A stretch of DNA of 64,000 bases from Molossus alvarezi. Lineage: Eukaryota > Chordata > Mammalia > Chiroptera > Molossidae. Below, piece by piece: positions 1 through 11,211 of the stretch. The notes beneath the pieces were generated by a model that was not told the DNA's origin, made no database searches, and was given only the letters and a program-made list of their open reading frames with translations. Both the position numbers and the translations under genes were made by a program. How positions within the stretch are numbered: position 1 is the first letter of the stretch; each line of letters starts with the position of its first letter. The stretch lies in the NCBI GenBank assembly GCA_037176705.1, contig CM073887.1, positions 56,319,001 to 56,383,000 of the forward strand. Direction: 5' to 3'.

Positions 1-219
1 CATTTTTTGTTCAGGTAGAGTGGGAGGGAGAGAGAGGAACAGAGAGAGAGAGAGAGAAACATCGATGTGAAAGAAACACATCGAGTGGCTGCCACCCGCA
101 CAACCAACCAGGGCCGGGGACAAACTGCAACCGAGGTACGTGCCCTTAGCGGGAACTGAACCTGGGTCTCTCAGGACCGCAGGCCGACGCTCTAACTGCT
201 GAGCCAAACCGGCCAGGGC
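1..219 (-). mobile_element. Ves SINE (tail cut by window edge)
   Basis: Reverse-oriented tRNA-derived SINE. The head at 219 reads GCCCTGGCCGGTTTGGCTC on the minus strand, with the A box (TGGCTCAGCAG), B box (GGTTCAGTTCCCGC) and (CT)n tract. The 3' tail runs off the left edge. Confidence 0.9.
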
Positions 220-224
220 GTTTT

Positions 225-400
225 GATAGATATTTTTAATTTTTATTAATTAATTTTTGTTACAGATGTTTCTCCCCCCCAGATACCCTCTTCCTGATCC
301 CGCCCTGCCCCCCCCCCCAAGCATTGTTGTCTATGTCCATTGATTATGCATACATGTATATAAGTTGTTTGGTTTATCTCATCCTGATAGATTTTAGAAT
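225..400 (-). mobile_element. L1 3'UTR fragment, bat-type
   Basis: Starts with a reversed A-rich tail (TTTTTAATTTTTATTAATT) followed by GTTACAGATGTTTCTCC, the 3' end also seen at 9630 and 34535. Severely 5'-truncated. Confidence 0.65.
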
Positions 401-419
401 GTTTCTTTCAATGTAGGTA

Positions 420-1190
420 TACTCATGTAAAATTACTTCAGTTTTTAAACTCAGAATATACTTATTTTTCTTTATTTTTGAAGGATAATTTTTTTTGACA
501 ATTCTAGGATAGTGGTTTTGTTTCTTTCAAAATTTTAATATATTATTTTATTCTCTTGCTATCATGATTTATAAAGAGAAGTTTAGTTTAATTCTAATAT
601 TTGTTTTGTGTATGTAAGGTATTTTCTCCTGGCTTGTTTCAGTAATATTGTTTGTTTTTGATCTTTGTCTAATTTGCGTCTCGGGTGTGCACTTTTGTTG
701 TTTGTCATGTTTAGTGTCCTGTGAGTTTCTTGATTGACAATTTGGTGTCTACCATTAACTTTAGAAAAATTTTAGTGATCGGTACTATACTGATTTGTTT
801 TTTTCTGTATTCCTTTTTAAAAGGTATTCTCATTATGTGTTTTTAAACTTTGTTTAAAGAAGTTTGTCCTAGGGTTCGTGGATATAGCCTACTGTCTTTG
901 ATTTTGTTGGTTTTGCGTTATTTTTTCCTGAGAGATTTGAGGACTGGTTGTGTTTAGAACAGGATATCTGGGCCATATTTTAAAATGTCATGTTCATTTT
1001 CTCTTTCCTAATTTTGTTAACACCAGGATGTCCTGTGATCTGAATTACCTTATGGATCTAAAAATAGAAGTTCATTTTAAGTTTGAACTTTTTTCTGTCA
1101 TTGGTAGAATGATACCTTATAAGTTACTTAAATTCCAATCCAGAAACTTGAACTCCAGTTATTGATAATTGACTGCTGAGAGCTTTAAAA
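420..1190 (-). mobile_element. Old L1 (L1M-like) ORF1/5' region fragment
   Basis: Diverged minus-strand L1. The stretch around 700-790 (GAGTTTCTTGATTG...TTTGGTGTCTACCATTAACTTT) matches the ORF1 5' region seen again near 24230-24290. No reading frame survives. Confidence 0.45.
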
Positions 1191-1199
1191 CTTCTTTTT

Positions 1200-1520
1200 T
1201 CCCTTGTGTTCTACATTTATCCAAGGTGACTAGAGGGCCTTCGCATTTGTCCTTTGATGTAGGAAGAGATTGACTACACCCAAGCTGCACCCTTATGTAT
1301 GAACTAACACCCTAGCCCACCCTTTAAGCTCAATAAAACAAGTCCGTGCACCCATCTTTGCTCTCAAAGCTATTTTCTACCCACTTGAGAGGCCTGATTT
1401 TCTTTCCCTAGAGACCTCAATTGTGCAAGTTAAAAACCCTTTCACACCCTATTGGTCATGTGTGTTGTCATCAGCTGAGGGATTTTTATGCCCAGGGGTT
1501 GAGCTATCATGTTCCTTTAC
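1200..1520 (+). mobile_element. Possible ERV LTR relic
   Basis: The stretch has LTR-like features: AAGCTCAATAAAACAAG (poly-A-signal-like) followed by a C/T-rich U5-like tail (CATCTTTGCTCTCAAAGC). No TG/CA ends or target duplication were found and there is no coding sequence, so this is a weak call. Confidence 0.3.
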
Positions 1521-1565
1521 TTCCCAGGGGAGCTTAGAAGTGGCAGAAGAAGGAAAGGCATTGTG

Positions 1566-1792
1566 TAGATAGATACACAAATACTTGCTCTTACATCACA
1601 ATTGCCTACAGTATTTAGTACAGTCACATGCTGTACAGGTTTGCGCCCTAGGAGCAATCTGCTGTACCATATAACTTAGGTGTGTGATAGGCTACATAAC
1701 CTAGGTTTGTGTATGCACACTGTTCCCACAGTGACAACATTTCCTAACAACACGTATCTCAGAACATATCTTTGTCATTAAGTGCCACATGA
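1566..1792 (-). mobile_element. Tigger-type DNA transposon fragment (MER8/Tigger2-like)
   Basis: Reading TTGCCTACAGTATTTAGTAC, CATGCTGTACAGGTTTG, TAACTTAGGTGTGTGATAGG and ending in GTCATTAAGTGCCACATGA, it matches the end region of a mammalian TcMar-Tigger MITE I recall (complement CATGTGTCGCTTAACGAC). An ancient eutherian-wide repeat; one terminal inverted repeat is present, the other end is missing. Confidence 0.7.
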
Positions 1793-2452
1793 TTAACATT
1801 TTAGCTCATCAAATCCTACAGAAAGAAAAAGGAAGGACTGAAACTGTGATAAATATCACACAAGGTAAAAGCATGCTCCTCAATGGAATATTTTTATTCA
1901 GCCAGTTACATCTGATTATTTGTAATGTCCTGGAGGACTTTAGTGAAATATGGCCCGCCGTGCCTTGTTAAAACTTGAGTTACCAAACACCAAATGACTC
2001 TCATGTTTGATGATTTGAAACCTTCTAGTTCTTAACTAAATTTTGTTTATTGAATGCAGATAATGACTCTCTGAATTAGGAATGCTATAAATTGTGAGTA
2101 ATAAGGAAGAAAATGAAAGAATTTTCTCACAGTGTATTGATGGTATAAAAATGGTATTTATTATTAATGGTAATATTTAATAGTTGAAATGTATCTTTCA
2201 TCATTTCCCAGCATTCTTTGATTGTCATTAGAGAAATAAAAATTTAATGTGAGCACACTACAAATGTAGAAACAATTTCCATGTGTTCATGATGGTGTTA
2301 AATTTATGAGGGAGTAAGTGTGGACAATATCAAGTCATAGAATGAATGTTTGGAGATCACAGATTATACATAGGCTTCCCTTAAATGGAGTCTAGGTGTC
2401 CAGTGCTGCCAGTCTCACAAATTTTACTCTGCACATATTTGAACTGTTTTAG
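1793..2452 (+). other. Intron 1 of the KRAB-ZNF gene, no recognised repeat
   Basis: AT-rich sequence upstream of the KRAB-A exon. A pyrimidine-rich stretch and TTTTAG precede the exon. No other feature recognised. Confidence 0.5.
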
Positions 2453-2771
<319 letters not shown>

Positions 2772-2832
2772 GTAAAAAATGGGAAGATCATAACATTGAA
2801 GATCAGAACAAAAACCAAGGGAGAAAACGAAG
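2772..2832 (+). CDS. KRAB-b-type linker exon of the same gene
   Basis: This 61-nt exon has a CTTTTTAG acceptor and a GTGAGT donor. The split codon from the KRAB-A exon (G + GT) gives Gly, then KKWEDHNIEDQNKNQGRKR, and the exon ends on two bases (AG) completed by the A at 6781. The sequence resembles the short b-type exon of the KRAB-ZNF group of human 19p13.2 (ZNF44/ZNF443-like, from memory of the family). Exact phase agreement across all three exons argues for an intact transcript. Confidence 0.88.
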
Positions 2833-3269
2833 GTGAGTTACACTTACAATAGAAAGCACTGTGACAAATGAGAAACTTGTTTTCTATGAAATTTTAAAAA
2901 GAACCAACCAAAATAACTCCTACTTTATTAATTTATTATTATTATTTTTGAACTTTATTGTTGAATGTATTACAGATGTCACTTCTTTTTACCCCATTGA
3001 CACCCTCCTCGCCACTCCCGCCCCCTTCTTGCCTTCCCCACACTATTGTCTGTGTCCATTGGTTATGCATAAATGCATGTAAGTTCTTTGGTTGATCTCT
3101 TCCCGCTGCCCCTCCCTCTTCTTTTTGAGGTTTGTCAGTCTAACAACCAATTTGTACTTCTTAATTCCTTCACCTTTTTCACTCATCCTTCCAACTTTCC
3201 CTCCCATCTCGCAACCAACAAAAATTTCTCTGTATCTATGAGTCTGTTTCGGTTCTGCTTGTACATTTT

Positions 3270-3500
3270 TATTTTATTTTATTTTTTATCCTCACCCAAG
3301 AACATTTTTCCATTTTTTGTTCAGATAGAGTGGGGAGGGAGAGAGAGAGAGAGAAACATTGACATGAAAAGGACACATCGAGTGGTTGCCACCCGCATGA
3401 CCAACCAGGGCCAGGGACAAACTGCAACCGAGGTACATGCCCTTAGCGGGAACTGAACCCGGTCTCTCTTGCTCTACCGCTGAGCCAAACTGGCCAGGGC
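3270..3500 (-). mobile_element. Ves SINE with 14-nt target duplication
   Basis: TGCTTGTACATTTT occurs at 3256-3269 and 3501-3514. The element is inserted in the 3'UTR of half-L1 copy 1. Confidence 0.92.
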
Positions 3501-3603
3501 TGCTTGTACATTTTGTTTGTAGATTCAATTATAGATAGATATGTATTTACTGCCATTTTATTGTTCATATTTTTGTTCTTCTCCTTCAGGGAGACCCTTT
3601 TAC

Positions 3604-3852
3604 CCTTTTTTTTTTTTTTTTATCCTCACCCGAGGGCATTTTTCGATATTTTGTTCAGATAGAGTGGGAGGGAGAGAGAGAGAGAGAGAAGCATTGATGT
3701 GAAAGGGATACATCGAGTGGTTGCCACCCGCACAACCCAACCAGGGCCGAGGACAAACTGCAACCGAGGTATGTGCCCTTAGCGGGAACCGAACCCAGGT
3801 CTCTCAGGACCACAGGCCAACTCTCTAACCGCTGAGCCAAACCGGCCAGGGC
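3604..3852 (-). mobile_element. Ves SINE nested in half-L1 copy 1
   Basis: Reverse orientation; starts with a T-run (poly-A of the element) and ATCCTCACCCGAGG, ends at CCGGCCAGGGC. It interrupts the 3' end of the ORF1 region. Confidence 0.9.
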
Positions 3853-4329
3853 TCTGGTTTGGTAGCGATGAAATCCTTTAGCTTTTTCTTGTCTGGGAAA
3901 CTGGATATGTCCATGGATTCTAAATGAGAGCTTTGCAGGATACAGTTATCTTGGTTGTAGGTCCTTGCTTTTCATCACTTTGATTATTTATTCCCACTCC
4001 CTTCTGGCTTCCAAAGTTTCTTTTGAGAAATCGGCTCACAGTCTTATGGGAGCCCCGTTGTAAGTAACTAACAGCTTTTCTCTTGCTGCTTTTAAGATTC
4101 TCTCTTTGTCTTTAATTGTGATGATGATGTGTCTTAGTGTGGTCCTCTTTTGGATTCATCTTGTTTGGGACTCTCTATGCTTTCTGGACTTGTATATCTG
4201 TTTCCTTTACCAAGTTGAGGAAATTTTCTGTCATAATTTTTTAAAAAATACGTTCTTGCTCTCCCTCTTCTCCTTCTGGCTCCCCCATGATGCAAATGTT
4301 GTTACACTTGAAGTTGTCCCAAAGACTCC

Positions 4330-4713
4330 TTACACTATCCTCATTTTTTTGGATTCTTTTTTCTTTTCTGATTGGGTGTTTTTTGCTTCCTTATATTCCA
4401 TATCGATGGTTTGCTTCTTGACTTCAGCTTCTCTACTATTGATTCCTTGTAAATTATTCTTTATTTCAGTTAGTGCATCTTTCATTTCTGACTGGTCCTT
4501 TTTTATGCTGTTGAGGTTCTCACTAAGTTTCTTGAAGTTCTCACTAAGTTCCTTGAGCATCCTTAAAACCAGTGTTTTGAATTCTGCATCTAACAGATTG
4601 CTTATTGTTTTGAACTCTGCATATAACAAATTGCTCATCTCCATTTTGTTCATTTCTTTTCCAGGAGTTTTGTTCTTTTCTTTCATTTGGGATGTGTTTC
4701 TTTGTCTCCTCAT
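4330..4713 (-). pseudogene. L1 ORF1p N-terminal/coiled-coil fragment (half-L1 copy 1)
   Basis: A 127-residue open frame starting MRRQRNTSQMKEK, followed by a heptad-like coiled coil (LKELSENFKKLSENLNSIKK, then DALTEIKNNLQ). It has the charged pattern of L1 ORF1p, a trimeric RNA-binding protein of the retrotransposon RNP. The rest of ORF1 (RRM and CTD) lies at about 3600-4320 out of frame, so no complete protein is made. Confidence 0.8.
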
Positions 4714-5703
4714 TTTGGCTGCCTCCCTGTGTTTGTTTCTATGTATTAGGTAGAGTTACTATGTCTCCTAGGCTTCGTAGGATGGCTTATTATAGTAAGT
4801 GTTCTGTAGGATCCAGTGGTGCCGCCTCACTGATCACCCCAGCTGGGCTCTCGAGGTGCACCACTCATGTGGACTGTATACCATTCTGTTTTAATTGAGT
4901 CTTGATTGCTATTTGCACATCAATGGGAGGGATTTATTTAGGTTGATCAGCTGCAAGGACTGGCTGTGCCCACTGACAACTGGCTTCTGTATACCTTGGA
5001 GGATCAGCTGTGCAGGGGCCCACCACATAGAGCAAGACTTACTTCAGCCAGGCTCTAGTATCCATTGAGTCCACTCCTTGAATGTATCACTTGTGGAGGT
5101 GGTTGGGTGGTGGTACTTTGGTGTGGTCTGAAGGTGTCCATTGGGTGTGCTGACTCTGGGGCAAGGTCAGCCAATTCCTGTATTTTACCTGGGGCCACCA
5201 GATATAAGCAACAAAATGATCTACAGATGACTGCTTCTTTTGCTAAGCTTGGAGGTGCCCAGGTAAAGCCAAGTTGTGAATCAAGGCTGGCTGCTTATAG
5301 TGCCAGGCCTGGGGCCACTTAGCAAGAGTTATGGGGCTTGCTGAGTCCAGATGCGATTTGAGAAATTTTAGGAGACTCGGAAGGAGGATCCAAGACAGGG
5401 AAATCCTATGGTAAAGCCACTGGAAACAGCCTGGGTAGGCCTGAAAGTTGGATGAGGCAGGGCCTCTGGGAATCACCAGGGCAAACAATGTGAGCCAGGT
5501 TGCTGGAGTCCCAGATATGGTGCCCTTTTGCTGGCCTCAAGTGGCAAGGACTCACCAAAGGAACAACGGCCTCCACCAGCACATCTGTCCAGGAGAAAGC
5601 TGCTTCTCCAACTCTCACCCCAATGCCGAATAACTCAGTTCTTTCCTGTAAGTCTCTGGTGCCTTTCAAGCTACTTCCCCCATGCTAGAGGTATCCCTCC
5701 TGA

Positions 5704-5963
5704 GTTTTTTTTTTAATCCTCACCCAAGGACATTTTTTTTTTTTTTCTTTTGCATTTATCTTCATATAGAGTGGGAGGGAGAGAGGAAGGAAAAGAGAGA
5801 GAAACATCGATGTGAGAGACACATCAACTGGTTGCCACCTGCAGGATCCCAACAGGGGCCAGGGACAAAGTGCAACCGAGGTATGTGCCCTTAGTGGGAA
5901 CTGAACCTGGGATTCTCTGGTCTGCGGGCCAATGCTCTAACCGCTGAGCCATACTGGCCAGGC
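5704..5963 (-). mobile_element. Ves SINE with 12-nt target duplication
   Basis: TATCCCTCCTGA occurs at 5692-5703 and 5964-5975. It sits in the 5'UTR of half-L1 copy 1. Confidence 0.9.
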
Positions 5964-6216
5964 TATCCCTCCTGATTTTTATCCACCACACGTGGGTGTG
6001 GGCTCAGCCTGATCCCCATGTCCATCCCTCCTACCAGTCTCGATATGGCTTCTTCTTTAATTTTGTAGTTGTAGGGCTTCCATACAGCTTGATTTCAGGT
6101 GGTTCTGAATGATGATTGTTCTCTAGTTCATTTGTAATTTTTCTGTGGCTGTTGGCGTTTACCTATGCTGCCATCTTGAGCAGAAGTTTCCCCTACTTTA
6201 AATGTATTACTTTTTA

Positions 6217-6480
6217 GCCCTGGCCGGTTTGGCTCAGCGGTTAGAGCATTGGCCTGTGGTCCAGAGAGACTCAGGTTCGGTTCCCGCTAAGGGCACATAC
6301 CTTGGTTGCAGTTTGTCCCAGGCCCTGGTTGGTCATGCGGGTGGCAGCCACTCAATGTGCACCTTCCACGTCGATGTTTCTCTCTCTCTCTCTTCCTCTC
6401 TCTCCCTCCCACTCCATCTGAACAAAAAATGGAAAAATGTCCTCAGGTAAGGCTAAAAAAATTTTAAAAAAAATAAAATA
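6217..6480 (+). mobile_element. Ves SINE with 15-nt target duplication
   Basis: Full-length sense copy; AAATGTATTACTTTT occurs at 6200-6214 and 6481-6495. It landed just outside the 5' end of half-L1 copy 1. Boxes A and B are intact. Confidence 0.92.
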
Positions 6481-6780
6481 AAATGTATTACTTTTATAGA
6501 AAAATTTCTCCAAATTACATTTTTATATATGACAGTGTTTGAAAATAGATTACAAAATGTCAGCATTATTGAACTCTGTGTATAAATATCACTGTTTTAA
6601 TAATAGCATGGAGGAACTTGTCTTACAGGGCCTTCATTATACTAAATTTCAAACAATTCAGGCAAAACAGAAAATCTATACTTTTGGTATGATTCATAAA
6701 TATATAGTTAAAATATTTTAATAATAAATATAAGACAACTAATAAAAAGTCATTAATAATGTGCTTCTTGGTTTTTACAG

Positions 6781-7921
6781 AATTCTTGTGTTAAAGAAAA
6801 TCTGTGAAAGGGAAGAGGTTAGTCCATGTGGAGAAAATGTCAGATTTATTCCAAATCTCAACCTGAACAAGAAATCTCTTCCTGGAGTAAAACCATATGA
6901 ATACAGCATATGTGAGAAAGTCTTCACAGATCGTTCATCTTTTAATAGGCACACTGGACGTCACACTGGACACAAGCTCTCTGAGTATCAGAAATATAGA
7001 GAGAAGCCATATAAATGTAACATATGTAGTCAAGCTTTTAGTTCCCTTCGGTGTATTGAAAACCATGAAAGAACTCACAACGAAGAGAAAACCTATAAAT
7101 GTAAAAAGTGTGGAAAAGCCTTTATGGGGCTCACATTGCTTCAAGGACACATGATCACACATACTGCAGATGCTCCTCATAAATGTAAGGAACGTGGGAA
7201 AACCTCTAGTTCTTCAACTTCTCTTCAGACATGTGACCGAGTCCACCCTGGAGAGAAGCCCTATCAATGCAAACACTGTGGAAAAACCTTCAAGAACTAT
7301 CGAAGTTTTCGAAGACATGAAAAAAGTCACACTGAAGAGAAACGCTATAAATGTACATTATGTGGGAAGGCCTTCAGATATCGCAGTTCCTTAGAACCAC
7401 ACAAATGGACTCACACAGCAGAAAAACCCCATGAATGTAAGGAATGTGGAAGAACTTTCAAACAAAACAGTTCCTTACAAAGACACCAAGAGACTCACAC
7501 AGGACGGAAATCCTATGAATGTAAACACTGTGGTAAAACCTACAGTTATCACAGCTCCCTTAGAGTACACATGAAAATACTCGCTGGAAATACTCCTTAT
7601 CAGTGTAAGGAATGTGGAAAATCATTCCCTCGCCGTAGTTGGTATCAAAGACATGAAAGAAGTCACACTGGAGAGAAACCCTATGAATGTAAACAATGTG
7701 GTAAAACCTATAGAGATTATAGTTCCTTACGAATACACCAAAGAAATCATACTGGAGTGAAGCCATTTAAATGCAAGGAATGTAAAAAAGCCTTCACTTG
7801 TAACAAAATTCTTCAGTTACATTTGAGAGTGCACACTGGAGAGAAACCATATAAATGTGAAGAATGTGGGAAAGCCTATTCTGATCACTATTCTTTTCAA
7901 AGGCATAAGAGGACTCATTGA
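6781..7921 (+). CDS. C2H2 zinc-finger array exon (12 fingers), terminal exon of the KRAB-ZNF gene
   Basis: The terminal exon starts after a TTTTTACAG acceptor, in frame with the KRAB exons, and ends at TGA 7919-7921. A spacer of about 38 residues (ERE..SPCGENVRFIPN..GVKPYE) precedes 12 finger units of 28 residues. Fingers 2, 3, 5, 6, 7, 9, 10, 11 and 12 keep all four zinc ligands. Finger 1 has Tyr for the first Cys and is followed by a half-finger remnant (HKLSEYQKYREKPY). Finger 4 has lost one Cys (to Arg) and one His (to Cys). Finger 8 ends HMKIL with Leu for His. Predicted contact residues (-1,2,3,6): F2 SRCN, F3 GTLG, F5 NRSR, F6 YSSP, F7 QSSR, F9 RSWR, F10 DSSI, F11 CKIL, F12 DYSR. Spacer and finger-1 remnant look like the 19p13.2 ZNF44/ZNF443-type group; orthology cannot be settled here. 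Likely nuclear sequence-specific repressor, often aimed at transposons (family knowledge). Confidence 0.93.
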
Positions 7922-8030
7922 GTAAAATCTAGTAAATGTAAATAGTTTGGGAGAGACTTCAGTTTGCCCACATCTTTATATTTCAAAATCCCACTGAAAG
8001 AAATAAAAATGTAAATAATCTGATAAGGTT
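7922..8030 (+). promoter_or_regulatory. 3'UTR and poly(A) signal of the KRAB-ZNF gene
   Basis: About 80 nt after the stop codon an AATAAA occurs at 8002-8007, the likely cleavage signal. The 3'UTR may run longer; the next repeat (Tigger-like) begins about 8153. Confidence 0.55.
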
Positions 8031-8152
8031 TGATCACTATTTATTTATACCGTTCCAGAAAACTTTTCAAGTTAAAGAATTGTTATTAAAACTGTAAGTA
8101 ATTGTGTTTGCCAAGTTTCTTTACGTGTGTCATTGGAATATGGATTTCTACT

Positions 8153-8372
8153 ACAGTTGTCCCTTGATTAATGGATTAGGGTGCCGACTGCCCACAGAGT
8201 CAGAAATCTTTGTATAACTGAAGTCAATTCTCCACATCAATAAGCCAACAAACAGCAAGTGTTTCCCAACCACTAATGGAAACTATAGTTTACCCTTTTA
8301 AAACAAGGGTTTGAATTGCCACTTATAAACAAACACATGCAGTTCAAATCTGTGTTATTCAAGGGTTAAATA
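8153..8372 (+). mobile_element. Tigger-type MITE (MER2-like)
   Basis: Begins CAGTTGTCCCTTGATTAATG with GGGTGCCGACTGCCCA soon after, and ends GTTATTCAAGGGTTAA, i.e. inverted terminal repeats of the CAGTTGACCCTTGAACAA type recalled for TcMar-Tigger/MER2. Ancient, non-coding, immediately downstream of the ZNF 3'UTR. Confidence 0.6.
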
Positions 8373-8529
8373 TAAATACTTTCAGAAATGAATATTGCAG
8401 TGATATAATTTAAGGAGTTATCTTTCAACAATATTACACATTAATAAGTAGTGATTTTTTATTAAGTTAGTTAATAACAATTGTCTTTACTTTTTGAGGC
8501 TTACTGGATTTAAATTGTCTGAATTCAAG

Positions 8530-9612
8530 TGTACTTTTTTAATTGAATTTGTTGGGGTGACATTTTTAATAAGATTATATAGTTTCAGGAGTGTAATTTT
8601 ATAATAAATCACCTGTATATTATAATGTATATTCACTACCCCAAGTCAAGTCTCCTATCACCATTTATCCCCCATTTACCCTCTTCTGCCTTTCCCTTTC
8701 GTAATCATCATACTGTCTTATGAGGTTTTTTATTGGCTTAATTCCTTCACCTTTTTCATCCAGCTCCCCTAACTCCCCACCCTCTCTGACAGCTGTCAAT
8801 CTGTTCTCTGTATCTATGAGTCTGTTTCTGTTTTCTTAGTTTATTTTGTCCATTAGATTTCACATATAAATGAAATCATATATTTGTCTTTTTCTGACTG
8901 GCTTATTTCACTTAGCATAATACTCTCCAGGTCCATCCATGCTGTAACAAAAGGTAAGATTTCCTTATTTTTTATGGCTGAGTAGTGTTACATTATATAA
9001 ATGTACTACAGCTCTTTTATCCACTCATCTACTGATGGATACTTTGGCTGCTTCCAAATCTTGGTTATTGTAAATAATGCTTCAATGAACATAGAAGTAC
9101 ATATATTCTTTTGAATTAGTATTTCAAGTTTCTTAAGATATATTTTCAGATGTGATATTGCTGAGTCATAAGGCAACTAACTCCATTTTTAATTTTTTGA
9201 GGTAACTCCATACCGCTTTCCACCATGGCTGCATCAGTCTATATTCCCACCAATAGTCTGCAACTGCCAACACTACATCTTTGCCAACACTTGTTTGTTG
9301 GTTTATTGATGTTAGCCATTCTGACAGGTGTGAGGTGATATCTAATTGTGGTTTTAATTTGCATTTCTCTGATGATTCGTAACATTGAGCATATTTTCAT
9401 ATGTCTATTGGCCATCTGTATGTCCTCTTTGGAGAAGTGTCTATTCAGATATAACTATTGCTACTTCAGTTTTTTTAATTATTCCCTTTGGCATGAAATA
9501 TCTTTTTATATCCCTTTAGTTGTAGACTGTGTGTATCTTTTATTCTGAGATGGTTCTCTTATAGAAAGCATATATATGTATGGGTGTTGTTTTCTTTTTC
9601 AGTCAGCTACCG
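8530..9612 (-). mobile_element. L1, 3' end and part of ORF2 (older family)
   Basis: Minus-strand L1: 3' end TTGAATTTGTTGGGGTGACA, 3'UTR, then ORF2 C-terminal region to about 9475. From there it jumps to the endonuclease end of ORF2 (TATATATGTATGGGTGTTG), an internal deletion. It continues beyond the nested L1 at 10456-11211. No open frame longer than 70 codons. Confidence 0.8.
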
Positions 9613-9623
9613 TATATCTTTTG

Positions 9624-10455
9624 TTTTGTTTTTTAATTAATTAATTTATTTTTGTTACAGATTTTTCTCCTTTTTCCCCCCACTGATTCCCCCCTTCCCA
9701 GCCCTCCCCACCCTGTCCCCAGCTTTGTTGTCCATGACCTTTGTTCATGCACACGTGCATATAAGTTCTGTGGTTTATCTCTCCCCTACCCCCTGTTCTG
9801 GGGATTGTCAGTCTGTACCTCACTTCCACGTCTCTGGGACTACCCCATTCCTCAGACTGTTATGTTCATTATATTCCACAAATAAGTGAGATCATATGAT
9901 ACTTGTCTTTCTCTGTTTGGCTTATTTTGCTTAGGATAATACTTTCCAGATCCTTCCATGTAGTCTCAAAGGATAAGAGATCTTTCTTTCTTATAGCTGC
10001 TGCATAGTACTCCATTGTGTATATGTACCGCAGTTTTTTTATCCATTCGTCAACTGATGGACATTTGGGCTGTTTCCAGATCTTAGCTATTGTAAATAGT
10101 GCTGCTATGAACATGGGGGTACATATATTCTTCCTGATTGGTGTTTCAGGCTTCTTAGGGTATATCCCTAGAAGTGGGATCACTGGGTCAAATGGAAGTT
10201 CAATTTTTAATTTTTTGAAGTAACACCATAGTGTTTTCCATAGTGACTGCAGCAGTCTGCATTGCCACCAGCAGTGTACTAGGGTCCCTTTTTCTCCACA
10301 CCCTCGCCAGCACTTGTAGTTTGATGATTTGTTGATGGCGGCCATTCTGACAGGTGTGAGGTGATACCTCATTGTTGTTTTAATTTGCATCTCTCTGATG
10401 ATTAGTGATGTTGAACATTTCTTCATATGTCTCTTAGCCATTTGTATGTCCTCCC
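9624..10455 (-). mobile_element. Young 5'-truncated L1 with target duplication
   Basis: TATATCTTTTG at 9613-9623 and 10456-10466 flanks the insertion, which sits inside the older L1. The 3'UTR has GTTACAGATTTTTCTCC. The ORF2 C-terminal frame at 9869-10441 is still open, which points to recent activity. Confidence 0.85.
9869..10441 (-). pseudogene. L1 ORF2p C-terminal fragment, open 190 codons
   Basis: The longest L1 frame in the window. It contains the Cys-rich end of ORF2p ([18 protein letters not shown], a C-x3-C-x7-H-x3-C arrangement), then [58 protein letters not shown], and terminates after HMISLICGI. The reverse transcriptase and endonuclease domains are absent because the element is 5'-truncated, so it cannot move by itself. 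Confidence 0.9.
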
Positions 10456-11211
10456 TATATCTTTTGATTGGAGCATTTTAACCATGTAAAGTAATTTTTG
10501 ATAGGTACCTGTTTATCGTGTTCTTTTTAACTGTGTTCCTCTGTTTTCTTTTTCTTAAAACAGGTTCTTTAACATTTCTTGTGATACCGGTTTGGTGGTA
10601 TGAACTTCTTTAGCTTTTTCTTGTCTGAGAAGCTATTTATTTCTCCTCCAATTCTACATGATAGCCTTATGGTAAAATAGTTTTGGTTGTAGGTCATTGC
10701 TTTTTGTTACTCTGAATATTTCATGCCAATTACTTATGGCCCGAAATGTTTCTATTGAGAAATCAGCAGAGAGCCTTAAGGGAGCTCTTTTGTAGGTATC
10801 TTTCTCTTGCTGCTTTTAAGAGTTTATCTTTGTTTTTAACCTTTGCCATTATATATAGGATGTGTCTTGGTGTGGGCCTCTTTGGGTTCATCTTGTTAGG
10901 GACTTTGTGCTTCCTGGACTTGTGTGTCATCTTCCTTCACCAGGTTGGGGAAACTTTTAGTCATTATTGCTTCAAATAGTTTCTCAATCCCTTGCTTGCT
11001 CTTCTTTTTCTTTTTCTGCTACCTTATCGTGCAGGTGTTGGTTTGCTTCATGTTGTCCCAAATGTTCCTTAAACTATCCTCATTTAGAGTTCTTGCTTTT
11101 TCTGTCTTCTCTTGATTGGATGTTTCTTTTTTTACCTTGTCTTCCAAACTGCTGATTTGATCCTCTGCTCTATCTAATCTATTGTTTAGCTCTTCCAGTG
11201 TATTCTTCATT
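10456..11211 (-). mobile_element. Older L1 continued: ORF2 start and ORF1
   Basis: Resumes the L1 of 8530-9612 beyond the nested insertion: ORF2 start, spacer, then ORF1 with the minus-strand frame 11019-11210 reading MKNTLEELNNRLDRAEDQIS, a typical ORF1p coiled coil. It stops at a partial SINE (11212). Confidence 0.8.

Larger units (their letters stand above)
2928..6187 (-). mobile_element. Half-L1 (HAL1-type) copy 1: 5'UTR-ORF1-3'UTR, no ORF2
   Basis: On the minus strand: an L1 5' end with CAAGATGGCAGC (6167-6178, YY1-like), a long GC-richer 5'UTR (to about 4720), a decayed ORF1 (about 4713 to 3600), then 3'UTR and A-rich tail near 2928. ORF2 is absent; the ORF1-ORF2 spacer joins the ORF2 stop region at about 3522-3534. 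The 384-nt open stretch 4330-4713 encodes the ORF1p N-terminus and coiled coil (MRRQRNTSQMKEKN); the RNA-binding and C-terminal domains have lost frame. Three Ves SINEs are nested inside (3270-3500, 3604-3852, 5704-5963). Imperfect target repeats CTCCTACTTTA/CCCCTACTTTA flank it. Its 5'UTR is several hundred bases longer than in copies 2 and 3. Confidence 0.8.
2833..6780 (+). other. KRAB-ZNF last intron, filled by an antisense half-L1 and SINEs
   Basis: The 3.9-kb intron (GTGAGT...TTTTTACAG) holds the half-L1 at 2928-6187 in antisense, three Ves SINEs nested inside it and one sense Ves SINE at 6217-6480. Only about 400 nt is not repeat. None of the insertions touches the splice sites. Confidence 0.8.

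Noticed and set aside
4106..4753. 215-codon + strand hydrophobic frame, and a similar one at 40950-41594
   Set aside because: Both are antisense to L1 ORF1. Phe/Leu/Ser-rich sequence arises from the complement of the Lys/Glu-rich coiled coil.
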